The notes beneath the pieces are model-generated. The model had not been told where the DNA came from. It saw only the letters and a program-made list of their open reading frames with translations, and did not search any database. Below, piece after piece: positions 1-6,414 of a DNA stretch of 12,617 nt. The first letter of the stretch is position 1; each line of letters starts with the position of its first letter. The stretch is from Chloroflexota bacterium. GTDB taxonomy: Bacteria > Chloroflexota > Limnocylindria > Limnocylindrales > CSP1-4. The stretch spans positions 1 through 12,617 of the forward strand of contig JACQEF010000115.1 of NCBI GenBank assembly GCA_016200745.1, given 5' to 3'. Position numbers and translations under genes: made by a program.

Positions 1-243
1 GACGAGATCGAGGGTGCCCTCGCCCCGTCGTTCCTCAAGGTCCGCGTCCGCGACGCGTCCCTGCCCGCCCTGACCGACGGCCCGCTGCCGTCGCCCGATA
101 CGATCGCCGGCGCATTCATCCGCGACCTCGAGGCCAGGATCGCGGAGCTCGAGGCGGCCGGCTCCACGGCCGAGGCCTCCGAGCAGCGCGATGCCCTCCG
201 GCTCGGCCGGCTCCTGCTCGCCGGTCACGAGGTCTCGCTGTGA
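1..243 (+). CDS. C-terminal end of a YhaO/SbcD-type DNA repair nuclease (partial)
   Basis: This frame is open from the window edge and gives 80 residues ending at TGA 241-243. The visible part starts DEIEGALAPSFLKVRVRD and ends LLLAGHEVSL. It contains a short charged helix (about residues 40-65) but none of the metallophosphoesterase metal-binding motifs, which would lie upstream of the window. The assignment therefore rests on context. Its stop overlaps the start of a YhaN-type ATPase (GTGA), and in many bacteria that ATPase is encoded directly after a YhaO/SbcD-like calcineurin-fold nuclease with which it forms an Mre11-Rad50-like pair. The tail would correspond to the C-terminal capping or partner-binding region. 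It could be another protein; the coding frame is certain, the family is inferred. Confidence 0.6.
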   Translation, partial: DEIEGALAPSFLKVRVRDASLPALTDGPLPSPDTIAGAFIRDLEARIAELEAAGSTAEASEQRDALRLGRLLLAGHEVSL

Positions 244-2414
244 GGGTCCGTCGCCTGAGCGCCCGGGATTTCCGGCGCTATCGCGAGCTGGACATCGCCT
301 TCGCCCCCGGACTGACGGTCGTTCGCGGCCCGAACGAGGCCGGCAAGAGCACGGTCCAGCGCGCGCTCGAGCTGGTCCTGACGCGCCGGGCCACGAGCAC
401 CGCCGCCGAGGTCGAACAGATGCGCCCGTGGGACGCGCCGTCCGAGGCGCGGTCGGTCATCTCGATCGAGTTCGAGCAGGACGAGGGCGACGAGCGGAAG
501 ACCGGCACCGTCGAGAAGACGTTCGCAGGCGGCAAGGGGACCGTCCGCCTCGACTACGACGGCCAGGCGATCGCCGACCCGACCCTGGCCGACCAGGTGC
601 TGGCCGAACTGACCGGGATCCCGACCGAGGCGTTCTTCCGGTCCACGGCATCGGTCCACCACTTCGAGATCAGCGACCTCGCCCGCGACGAGAGCGCCCT
701 GCGCGACCGGCTGCAGGCCTCGATCAGCGGCGCCGACCGGGGCACGAGCCGGGCCCGCCGCAAGCTCGAACGCGCGCTCCACGACCTGACGACCAGGGGC
801 GAGCGCAACCCGGGGCGGCTCAAGGTGGCGGACCAGGCGGTCGCCCAGGCCCGGGCGGCCGTCGAGCAGGGCCAGGCGGCGCTCACCCAGCTCGAACGCG
901 ACCGCGACGCGCTGTCGACGGCGCGAGAGCGCCGGCTCGACGCCGAGACCGCGCTGGCCGAGCGCCGGAGCCTGCTCGAGAAGGCCCGCCAGGCCGAACG
1001 GATCAGCGCCGAGCGGTCCGAGGCGACCCAGCGCTACGAGCGCTTCCGCGAGGCGGTCGAGGTGGCGACCGAGGTCGACGGTCTGGTCACGACGCATCCG
1101 TCGCCCCATCCGCTGGCCGTTTTGCGCGGGACCGTCGAGCGGCTGCGAACGATGGACCAGCGCATCCGCGAGCTCAAGGCCGCGCTCGCCGGCGAAGTCG
1201 AGGTCAAGTTCGACGTCGCCCCGGCCGCCGTCTGGCAGCCGCTGTCGCGCTGGTCGATCGCCCTCGTCATCGTCGGCCTCGTGATTGCGGTCGGCGCCTT
1301 CGGGGCCGCGCTGCTCGACGTTGCCGACCTCGGGATGGGCCCGCTGGTGATCGGCGCGGTGATCGCGGCGATCGGCCTCGTCCTGGCCACCGTCGCCTGG
1401 TGGGCGAGACGCAACGACAAGATGCAGGGCCAGCTCCGCGACGTCGAGATCGACCGCCGGCTGCGGGGGCGGTCCGAGATGGAGGCGGAGCTGCGGCTGA
1501 CCCAGGCCGGACTCGAGCAGCAGCTCGGGACGCTCGGGCTGGCGGACCTGGCTGCGGCCGAGGACCTGCTCGCCCGCGAGGAGGAGCACGTCGCCCGGAT
1601 CGACCGGCTCCAGGCCCAGCTCAACGGGCTGGTCGGCAAGGAGCCGCGCGAGACGCTTCCGGCGCGGCGTGATGCGGCGGCCCTCGAGATCGAGCAGAAA
1701 ACCAGCGCGCTCGACGCGCTCGGACCGATCGCCCGCGAGCCACGGGCCCGCGAGCGGCTCGAGGTCGAGGTCCGCGACCAGGAGGACGCCCTGGAGCGCT
1801 CCCGCGACGATGAGGCCAATGCCCGGGCACGGGTTGAGGCCAACGCCGTGGACGCCGAACAGGTGGCCGGGCAGGCCGAACGGCTCGCCACCTGGCAGGA
1901 GCAGCTCGCCGCGCTCCAGCGCCGCCAGCGGGTCTACGACCTGACGCTCCAGGCGATCGACCGGGCGGAGCGGGCGACGATGAAGACCGCCACGCGCTAC
2001 CTCGAGGCGCACATGGTCCGCGACCTGGCGTCGGCGACCGACGGACGGTACCGGCGTGTCCGGGTAGACGATCGCACGCTCGACATCGAGGTGCACGCCC
2101 CCGAGAAAGCCGACTGGGTCCCGATCGGCTCGTTGAGCCAGGGCACGATCGACCTGGTCTTCCTGGTGGCCCGGCTCGGGCTGGTCCGGCTGATCACCGG
2201 TGACCGCCGGCCGCCGCTCGTGTTCGACGATCCATTCGTCACGTTCGACAATGCGCGTGCCGGCCGGGCGGTCGAGCTGCTCAAGAGCATCGCCGCGGAC
2301 TTCCAGGTGATCTACCTCACCACCTCGGACCGCTACGACACCATCGCCGACGCGGTGGTGGAGCTGCTCGGCCCGACGGCCGTGGACAGCTCGCCCGCGG
2401 AGACGCCGGCCTGA
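240..2414 (+). CDS. YhaN-type AAA/SMC-like ATPase with a transmembrane hairpin (SbcC/Rad50 relative)
   Basis: This 724-residue ATPase has a split ABC-type head. Walker A is GPNEAGKST at residues 30-38. The ABC signature LSQGT is at about 632-636, and Walker B PLVFDDPF is at about 659-666 with the D-loop just after. The DDPFVTFD form, rather than LDEP, is typical of YhaN (COG4717). Between the head halves are charged coiled-coil stretches (about 165-300 and 390-580). At the centre, instead of an SbcC/Rad50 zinc hook CxxC, lie two hydrophobic segments (about 339-360 and 368-388). The protein has no cysteine. The family partners a YhaO-type nuclease in DNA end or repair processing; the membrane hairpin suggests anchoring. 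The GTG start is supported by GAGG at 229-232 (7-base spacing) and a 4-base GTGA overlap with the upstream gene. At 724 residues it is shorter than the roughly 960-residue Bacillus YhaN. Confidence 0.88.
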   Translation: MRVRRLSARDFRRYRELDIAFAPGLTVVRGPNEAGKSTVQRALELVLTRRATSTAAEVEQMRPWDAPSEARSVISIEFEQDEGDERKTGTVEKTFAGGKGTVRLDYDGQAIADPTLADQVLAELTGIPTEAFFRSTASVHHFEISDLARDESALRDRLQASISGADRGTSRARRKLERALHDLTTRGERNPGRLKVADQAVAQARAAVEQGQAALTQLERDRDALSTARERRLDAETALAERRSLLEKARQAERISAERSEATQRYERFREAVEVATEVDGLVTTHPSPHPLAVLRGTVERLRTMDQRIRELKAALAGEVEVKFDVAPAAVWQPLSRWSIALVIVGLVIAVGAFGAALLDVADLGMGPLVIGAVIAAIGLVLATVAWWARRNDKMQGQLRDVEIDRRLRGRSEMEAELRLTQAGLEQQLGTLGLADLAAAEDLLAREEEHVARIDRLQAQLNGLVGKEPRETLPARRDAAALEIEQKTSALDALGPIAREPRARERLEVEVRDQEDALERSRDDEANARARVEANAVDAEQVAGQAERLATWQEQLAALQRRQRVYDLTLQAIDRAERATMKTATRYLEAHMVRDLASATDGRYRRVRVDDRTLDIEVHAPEKADWVPIGSLSQGTIDLVFLVARLGLVRLITGDRRPPLVFDDPFVTFDNARAGRAVELLKSIAADFQVIYLTTSDRYDTIADAVVELLGPTAVDSSPAETPA

Positions 2415-3271
2415 CGGAGCTCCTGCCCGCCGGCGCGGCGACGGTCATCTTCGGGCTCGTCGCAGCGGTGACGTGGGGGACCGGCGACTTCGGCGGGGGG
2501 CTGCTGTCGCGACGGACCCCGCTGTTCGGCGTGGTCCTGGGGTCCCAGCTGGTCGGCATGGCGGTCGCCTTCGTGCTCGCGATCGTGCGCGGCGAAGGTT
2601 TCCCGTCCACCGCCGACATCGGCTGGAGCGTCGTCAGCGGGCTCGCCGGCGGCATCGGGATCAGCGCCCTCTACCAGGGGCTGGCCGTCGGCCAGATGGG
2701 GGTCGTGGCGCCGATCACGGGCGTCATGGCCGCACTCATCCCGGTGGGTGCCGGGATCGCGTTCGAGGGCCTGCCGCCGCTGCTGGTCCTGTTCGGCATC
2801 GTCCTCGCCCTCGTCGCGGTCGTCCTCGTGTCGCGCGTCGCCGACGAGCGCGCCGGTCCGTCGGGCGTCGGGCTCGCCCTGGTCGCGGGCACGACGATCG
2901 GGCTCCTCGGCGTCACGATCGCCCAGATCAGCGACGGCCACGTGTTCGGGCCGCTGACCATCCTCCGCGGCTCCGAGGCGCTCCTCGTCGGCGCGATCGT
3001 GGTCGTGGGTCGCAAGTCGTGGCGGCCTGAGCGGCGGCTGTGGCCACGACTGGCGGGCGTCGGGATCATGGACATGGCCGGCAACGGCGCGTTCATCCTG
3101 GCGGTCCAGGCTGGCTCGCTGGCGGTCGCGGCCGTGCTCTCGTCGCTCTACCCGGTCACGACGGTCGTGCTCGCCACGATCGTCCTGCGCGAGCCGGTGA
3201 CCCGCAGCCACGCCATCGGGATCGTGCTGGCGGCCGCGGCCATCGCCTGCATCGCCGGCGGATCGGCCTAG
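2411..3271 (+). CDS. EamA/DMT-family membrane transporter, apparent CTG start
   Basis: The product is a hydrophobic protein with about ten predicted membrane helices in two similar halves, as in EamA-domain drug/metabolite transporters. The typical C-terminal pattern is present: ILAVQAGSLAVAAVLSSLYP, then VLREPVTRSHAIGIVLAAAA. The substrate cannot be told. The first standard start codon in frame is GTG 2468, but it would cut into the first helix (AATVIFGLVAAVTWGTGDFG). Reading from CTG 2411 gives 286 residues beginning M-TELLPAGAATVIFG and restores the helix. CTG 2411 overlaps the TGA of the preceding ATPase (CTGA), mirroring the GTGA join one gene earlier. It has GGAG at 2399-2402 with 8-base spacing. 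The gene is last in the + strand operon and is convergent with the next gene, 3 bases away. Family assignment is firm; the CTG start is inference from the sequence. Confidence 0.85.
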   Translation: MTELLPAGAATVIFGLVAAVTWGTGDFGGGLLSRRTPLFGVVLGSQLVGMAVAFVLAIVRGEGFPSTADIGWSVVSGLAGGIGISALYQGLAVGQMGVVAPITGVMAALIPVGAGIAFEGLPPLLVLFGIVLALVAVVLVSRVADERAGPSGVGLALVAGTTIGLLGVTIAQISDGHVFGPLTILRGSEALLVGAIVVVGRKSWRPERRLWPRLAGVGIMDMAGNGAFILAVQAGSLAVAAVLSSLYPVTTVVLATIVLREPVTRSHAIGIVLAAAAIACIAGGSA

Positions 3272-3274
3272 CCG

Positions 3275-3814
3275 TCAGGCGGTCCCGACGGGCTGCCGCA
3301 GCACGGCGATCGAATCCACCTCGGCCGGGTCGCGGAGCAGGATCACGCGCTCGAACCCCTCGCCGTCGAACGGCGGCGCGGGACGGTCCAGCGAGGCTCG
3401 GAGCCGAGCCAGGTGGCGCAGGACCACGCTTTCGCCGACCGCGCGGCTCGAGCGGCCCGCGTTCCGAGCCAGGATCACGGCCGGCGGCAGGTCGAGGACG
3501 ATCGCGATCGCCGGGACGCCGGCCGCCGCCGCGCGGAGCAGGATCTCGCGCCGCGCCGGTCGTTCGAGGTTGGTCGCGTCGATCACGGTCAGGCGGTGGT
3601 CGGCCAGCCGCCGCTCGAGCGTTCGATGGAGCAGACGGAAGGCCGTCGGCGTGGCTCGCTGGTTCGCCTCGTCGCCGCTCACGATGGCCCGATACGCGTC
3701 GGACGACAGGATCTCGGCGGGGCCGAAGTGGCGGGCGGCGAACGTGGACTTGCCGGCACCGGCCGCCGCGACGAGCACGACGACGCTCGGATCGGGCAGG
3801 ACGAGCTCGATCAC
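3275..3814 (-). CDS. Small P-loop kinase, polynucleotide kinase-like AAA family ATPase
   Basis: This is a 179-residue protein with a near N-terminal P-loop AAAGAGKST (residues 16-24). It has the conserved SSDAYRAIVSGDEANQ region (37-52) and a second-strand motif VIDATNL (77-83). An arginine-containing lid region follows (RNAGRSSRAVGESVVLRHL). This order matches the small kinases related to the kinase domain of T4 polynucleotide kinase and Pnkp, in which the DxTN motif binds the phosphate acceptor. The actual substrate (nucleic acid end, small metabolite or antibiotic) cannot be read from sequence. The start is taken as GTG at 3812-3814, where GAGG lies 5 bases upstream. Longer in-frame extensions run into the Rieske gene and lack kinase-like sequence. 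It lies 35 bases downstream of the Rieske gene and is probably cotranscribed with it. Confidence 0.8.
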   Translation of the reverse strand: MIELVLPDPSVVVLVAAAGAGKSTFAARHFGPAEILSSDAYRAIVSGDEANQRATPTAFRLLHRTLERRLADHRLTVIDATNLERPARREILLRAAAAGVPAIAIVLDLPPAVILARNAGRSSRAVGESVVLRHLARLRASLDRPAPPFDGEGFERVILLRDPAEVDSIAVLRQPVGTA

Positions 3815-3849
3815 GACGGCCTCGGCGCGGCTCGGTCGCGGGTCCGGGC

Positions 3850-4719
3850 CTAGGACGCGGCGCGACGGACCTCGTAGCCGCCACCGTCGGCCGGCCGGAT
3901 CTGGTACGCCGGCTGATCGTAGACCGCGGGGCCATGGACGACGCGGCCGTCGGCAAGCCGGAAGCGCGACGCGTGCCACGGACACTGGAGGCAGCCATCG
4001 ACGACGGTGCCCTCGGCCAGCGGACCGCCCGCGTGCGAACAGACGGCATGCATGGCGTGAACCGCCGACCCGACACGGACGAGCACCAGGTCGTTGATCC
4101 CGGCTCGCACCTTCGTGGGCGTCGATTCTGGCAGCGTCGCGAGGTCGGTCACGTCGCCCGTGTCGAGCTTGATCCACTTGGTGCCGGCGCCTCGAAAGGC
4201 GTGACGGCTGACCATGTTGCCCAGGACGTAGACGACGTCGCCGCCGACGTAGGCGCCGGCTGTCACGATCAGCGCCGCGATGATCGACAGGGCCACCGGC
4301 AGTGTCCGGTCGGCAGGATTGCCGGCTCGCAGGCCCAGCGACACCGCGAGGACCGCCAGCGCGACCACCATCAGGGTCGAGTGGAGCGTCGCGCGAACCC
4401 GTGCGGTCCCGTCCGTGTCGGCGTAGTCGGCCGCTCCCGTCACGGCAGCCCCGAGCATGGCCAGGATCGTGACGGCCAGCGCGACGTCCGCCGCCGCCCG
4501 CTGATTCATCAGGTCGAGGACGACGGTGAGGACGACCGTCCCGATCGGGAGGTCGGTCGCGGCGCCGTGGAGCGGGTGGCCGAGCCAGACGCCGCTCAGG
4601 AAGTCGCGGATGGGGCGGATCGGGCGGAAGAGCGCGCTGATCCAGCGGTGGTTGAAGTCCCCGAATGGCCGCGCCCAGCGATCCTGGGCGGCCATGATCC
4701 GTGCAAGCCAGTGAGCCAT
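3850..4719 (-). CDS. DUF2231 membrane domain fused to a Rieske [2Fe-2S] domain
   Basis: The 289-residue protein has two parts. The N-terminal part carries the DUF2231-type motif HPLHGAATDLPIG (48-60) and four hydrophobic segments (about 55-70, 76-98, 112-131 and 139-166). The C-terminal part, from about residue 181, is a soluble Rieske domain of the ferredoxin type. Its cluster ligands are C227-S-H229 and C246-PW-H249, separated by 16 residues. It should be a membrane-anchored one-electron carrier; which oxidase, dehydrogenase or oxygenase it serves is unknown, and no such partner lies in the window. ATG 4717-4719 is chosen because a strong GGAGG (4727-4731) sits 7 bases before it and the protein starts cleanly there. 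A longer open frame reaching 5112 runs through the RNA-like region and is rejected. The P-loop kinase follows 35 bases downstream. Confidence 0.9.
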   Translation of the reverse strand: MAHWLARIMAAQDRWARPFGDFNHRWISALFRPIRPIRDFLSGVWLGHPLHGAATDLPIGTVVLTVVLDLMNQRAAADVALAVTILAMLGAAVTGAADYADTDGTARVRATLHSTLMVVALAVLAVSLGLRAGNPADRTLPVALSIIAALIVTAGAYVGGDVVYVLGNMVSRHAFRGAGTKWIKLDTGDVTDLATLPESTPTKVRAGINDLVLVRVGSAVHAMHAVCSHAGGPLAEGTVVDGCLQCPWHASRFRLADGRVVHGPAVYDQPAYQIRPADGGGYEVRRAAS

Positions 4720-4726
4720 CCCGGCA

Positions 4727-4743
4727 CCTCCGTCGAGAGTGTA
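4727..4743 (-). promoter_or_regulatory. Strong ribosome binding site and possible -10 element of the DUF2231-Rieske gene
   Basis: GGAGG (4727-4731 on the minus strand) lies 7 bases before ATG 4719 and decides the start. TACACT (4738-4743) fits a -10 element, but it would place the transcript start almost on the ribosome binding site. No good -35 is found at 16-18 bases; TTGCCA lies 21 bases away. The ribosome binding site is solid, the promoter is weak. Confidence 0.45.
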
Positions 4744-4815
4744 TCCACAGGCCGTCCACAGCCGTGGCAAGTTCGGGGATAACTTCGTGGCAGTTGCGCG
4801 AACATTCGTGGACAA
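4741..4815. other. Cluster of imperfect DnaA-box-like sequences in the divergent promoter region
   Basis: Compared with TTATCCACA on either strand, GTATCCACA (4741-4749) matches 8 of 9. CGGGGATAA (4774-4782) and CGTGGACAA (4807-4815) match 7 of 9 in the reverse orientation. CCGTCCACA (4752-4760) matches 6 of 9 with an intact TCCACA core. They lie between the start of the Rieske gene and the -35 of the putative RNA gene. A match to the family consensus is all that is seen. No dnaA, dnaN or AT-rich unwinding region is present, so a replication origin is unlikely. Confidence 0.25.
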
Positions 4816-4820
4816 GCGCC

Positions 4821-4849
4821 TTGTGGCGCCCCGGCCCGGGCCGTAGATT
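4821..4849 (+). promoter_or_regulatory. Sigma70-type promoter for the structured RNA
   Basis: TTGTGG (4821-4826) and TAGATT (4844-4849) are separated by exactly 17 bases. A start 7 bases after the -10 falls on G4857, which is also the first base of the closing helix of the RNA. This agreement between promoter and fold supports both. The next gene has its own -10-like element just before its ATG, so this promoter probably serves the RNA first. Confidence 0.6.
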
Positions 4850-4856
4850 TCGTCTT

Positions 4857-5042
4857 GCCCGAAGGGGCAGACGTGAACCGCCAGACCGGTTCGGGGAGTG
4901 ATCCTCGCTTCGGTCCCGGGAACCAGGTTCGGAGGTCGCAAGGCCCCCGAGCGAGGGACCCGGCGGCGACCAGGGACCTTGGCTTGCTGAAGCCCCTGGA
5001 CCCGCCGAACGGCCGGTGCCTCATCAGGTCCTTCGGGCGCTT
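4857..5042 (+). ncRNA. Putative highly structured non-coding RNA, about 182 nt, class unknown
   Basis: No protein fits here, but the sequence folds extensively. The outermost helix pairs GCCCGAAGG (4857-4865) with CCTTCGGGC (5030-5038), 9 of 9. Inside, GGC (4866-4868) can pair with GCC (5018-5020), and ACCGG-TTCGG (4885-4894) with CCGAA-cgg-CCGGT (5005-5017). One hairpin pairs 4903-4913 with 4947-4956 (10 pairs and one bulged T) and has a GGTC-GCAA-GGCC tip (4934-4945), a GNRA loop. A second pairs GGCGG (4962-4966) with CCGCC (5002-5006), CCAGG (4970-4974) with CCTGG (4995-4999), and GGCTT-GCTG-AAGCC at the tip (4981-4994). The U-G pair in the GNRA hairpin favours the + strand. Size and terminal closure recall 6S RNA, but I cannot assign a family. 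The 3' end is uncertain: only a short GCTTTC follows. An MFS leader or riboswitch is the main alternative. Confidence 0.55.
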
Positions 5043-5116
5043 TCGTGTCCGCCGCGCGTCTGCCGCGCGATCGCCGCCCGGCGCTCCGGCGCGGCGCCGG
5101 CACCCGTCCCATCGGC

Positions 5117-5122
5117 TAGGCT
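5117..5122 (+). promoter_or_regulatory. -10-like element TAGGCT placed for a leaderless MFS transcript
   Basis: TAGGCT ends 7 bases before ATG 5130, so transcription would begin at or next to the A of the start codon. No Shine-Dalgarno sequence is visible before this ATG, which is consistent with a leaderless mRNA. No clear -35 element is present. Confidence 0.4.
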
Positions 5123-5129
5123 TCCACGG

Positions 5130-6389
5130 ATGCCCGATTCCCGCGCGGTCGCCGCTGGCGCCGTCCCGTCCGGTGCCCGCCCGTCGCAGGACTGGCGGGT
5201 CGTCGTGGCGATCTTCTGGATCACGTCCATGGTGGAAGGGGCGGGGGTCAACATCGTCTTCGCCCAGCTGCCGACGTACCTGCGCCAGATGGGCGTCGAA
5301 TCGACCGACCGGCTCGCGTTCGTCGGCCTGTTCAACGCCTTGATCTTCGTCGTGGGCGCGCCGCTCGTCCCGTTCTGGGGCGCATGGGCCGACAAGTACA
5401 GTCGCAAGGTCGTCATCGTCCGCAGCGCGGTCGTTGAAGCGGTCGTCTTCGTGGCGGTGGCCCTGTCGCGCGAACCGTGGCAGCTCGCCCTCTCGATGCT
5501 GCTGATCGGGTTTCAGCTCGGGAACACGGGGGTGATGCTGGCCGGCATCCGGGACGTCACGCCGAGGGCGCGGCTGGGCACGACGATCGCCGTCTTCGGA
5601 GCGTCCGGCCCGATCGGGTTCGCGGCCGGCCCCGTCCTGGCCGGGATCCTGATCGACGGGTTCGGCCTCTCGCTGCCGGGCGTGTTCGCGGCAGCGGCCA
5701 TCCTGTCGCTGGCCACCGCCGCACTGGTGACGTTCGGCTCTCGCGAGATCCGCCCGGAGGTCGTGCCGACCGCCCGGGTGGCCACCCTGGCCCTGGGCGC
5801 CATGCGCGGCGTCCTGACCGACCCGGCCGTGCGGCGTATCTTCCTGATCTTCGGGGTCTCCTATCTCGCGAACCAGATGACCCGTCCATACATCCCGGTC
5901 CTCGTCGAGGGACTCACCGGGACCGGACCGGGGCTGGCCTCGGCGATCGGCCTGGTGGCCGGGACGGCGGCGCTCGTCGGTGCCGTGGGGTCGCCACTCG
6001 GCGGCGTGCTCGGCGACCGCATCGGGTTCCGGCCGGTGCTCATCGCCTCCCTCGCTGGCGCGGGCATCGCGTTGCTGGTCCTGCCGCTCGCTCCGTCGGT
6101 CGCGTCGATGGGGATCGTCGCCGTGGTCCTCGGGACGGCGACGGCGACGGTGACCGCGATGATCTTCGGGTTGCTCGCCGTCGAGGTCCCGGCGGAGCGC
6201 CGGTCGGCGACCCTCAACCTCGTCTACCTGCCGCTGTACGCAGCGGGGATCCTGGGACCGGCAACCGCCGCCGGGGTGGCGGCCGTTGCCGGCGCGGCGG
6301 GGCCGTTCGTGGTGGGTGGCGCGATCCTGCTGGTGGCCGCGGTGGTCATCGTGTTCCGGCGATCGCGATCGGGCACGCGGACCGCGTAA
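5130..6389 (+). CDS. Major facilitator superfamily transporter (multidrug efflux type)
   Basis: The 419-residue protein has about twelve membrane helices. The loop between helices 2 and 3 carries the MFS motif A form GAWADKYSRK (residues 84-93). The equivalent second-half loop reads GGVLGDRIGFRP (about 290-301). Overall it resembles MdtG/TetA-type drug:H+ antiporters, though the substrate cannot be inferred. ATG 5130 is chosen because the protein from there begins with a short hydrophilic tail (MPDSRAVAAG) followed by helix 1 (WRVVVAIFWITSM). The open frame continues upstream to 5016 but only through low-complexity sequence overlapping the structured RNA. There is no ribosome binding site, and a TAGGCT box lies 7 bases before the ATG, so it may be leaderless. 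The gene is convergent with the membrane protein gene at 6415. Confidence 0.88.
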   Translation: MPDSRAVAAGAVPSGARPSQDWRVVVAIFWITSMVEGAGVNIVFAQLPTYLRQMGVESTDRLAFVGLFNALIFVVGAPLVPFWGAWADKYSRKVVIVRSAVVEAVVFVAVALSREPWQLALSMLLIGFQLGNTGVMLAGIRDVTPRARLGTTIAVFGASGPIGFAAGPVLAGILIDGFGLSLPGVFAAAAILSLATAALVTFGSREIRPEVVPTARVATLALGAMRGVLTDPAVRRIFLIFGVSYLANQMTRPYIPVLVEGLTGTGPGLASAIGLVAGTAALVGAVGSPLGGVLGDRIGFRPVLIASLAGAGIALLVLPLAPSVASMGIVAVVLGTATATVTAMIFGLLAVEVPAERRSATLNLVYLPLYAAGILGPATAAGVAAVAGAAGPFVVGGAILLVAAVVIVFRRSRSGTRTA

Positions 6390-6391
6390 CG

Positions 6392-6405
6392 CCCGGCGGT
6401 CCGGG
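6392..6405. terminator. Short GC hairpin between convergent genes, possible bidirectional terminator
   Basis: CCCGG (6392-6396) can pair with CCGGG (6401-6405) around a CGGT loop. It lies in the 25-base gap between the MFS stop and the stop of the opposite-strand gene. No T-run follows on either strand, so intrinsic termination is doubtful. Confidence 0.25.
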
Positions 6406-6414
6406 GCCCGGGGA

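Noticed and set aside
191..1672. 493-residue open frame on the + strand overlapping the YhaN-type ATPase
   Set aside because: Arg/Pro/Gly-rich shadow frame caused by high GC; the ATPase frame has clear motifs.
225..2096. 623-residue antisense open frame across the ATPase gene
   Set aside because: No domain or motif is visible, and long antisense frames are expected at this GC content.
4741..4815. Replication origin
   Set aside because: DnaA-like boxes are imperfect, there is no unwinding region, and no dnaA, dnaN or other origin-linked gene is present.
4861..4894. FMN riboswitch, because GGGGCAG, GTGAA and GACCGG occur in similar order
   Set aside because: The GGG/CCC helix between these blocks is absent, and the conserved 3' part (CCGACAGT and GTCTGGATG type) is not found.
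5016..5035. Hammerhead ribozyme core on the minus strand (CTGATGA)
   Set aside because: No GAAA after a second stem and no matching cleavage-site arrangement.
3850..5112. N-terminal extension of the Rieske protein to 420 residues
   Set aside because: The extension is low complexity and runs through the structured RNA; ATG 4719 has a strong GGAGG.
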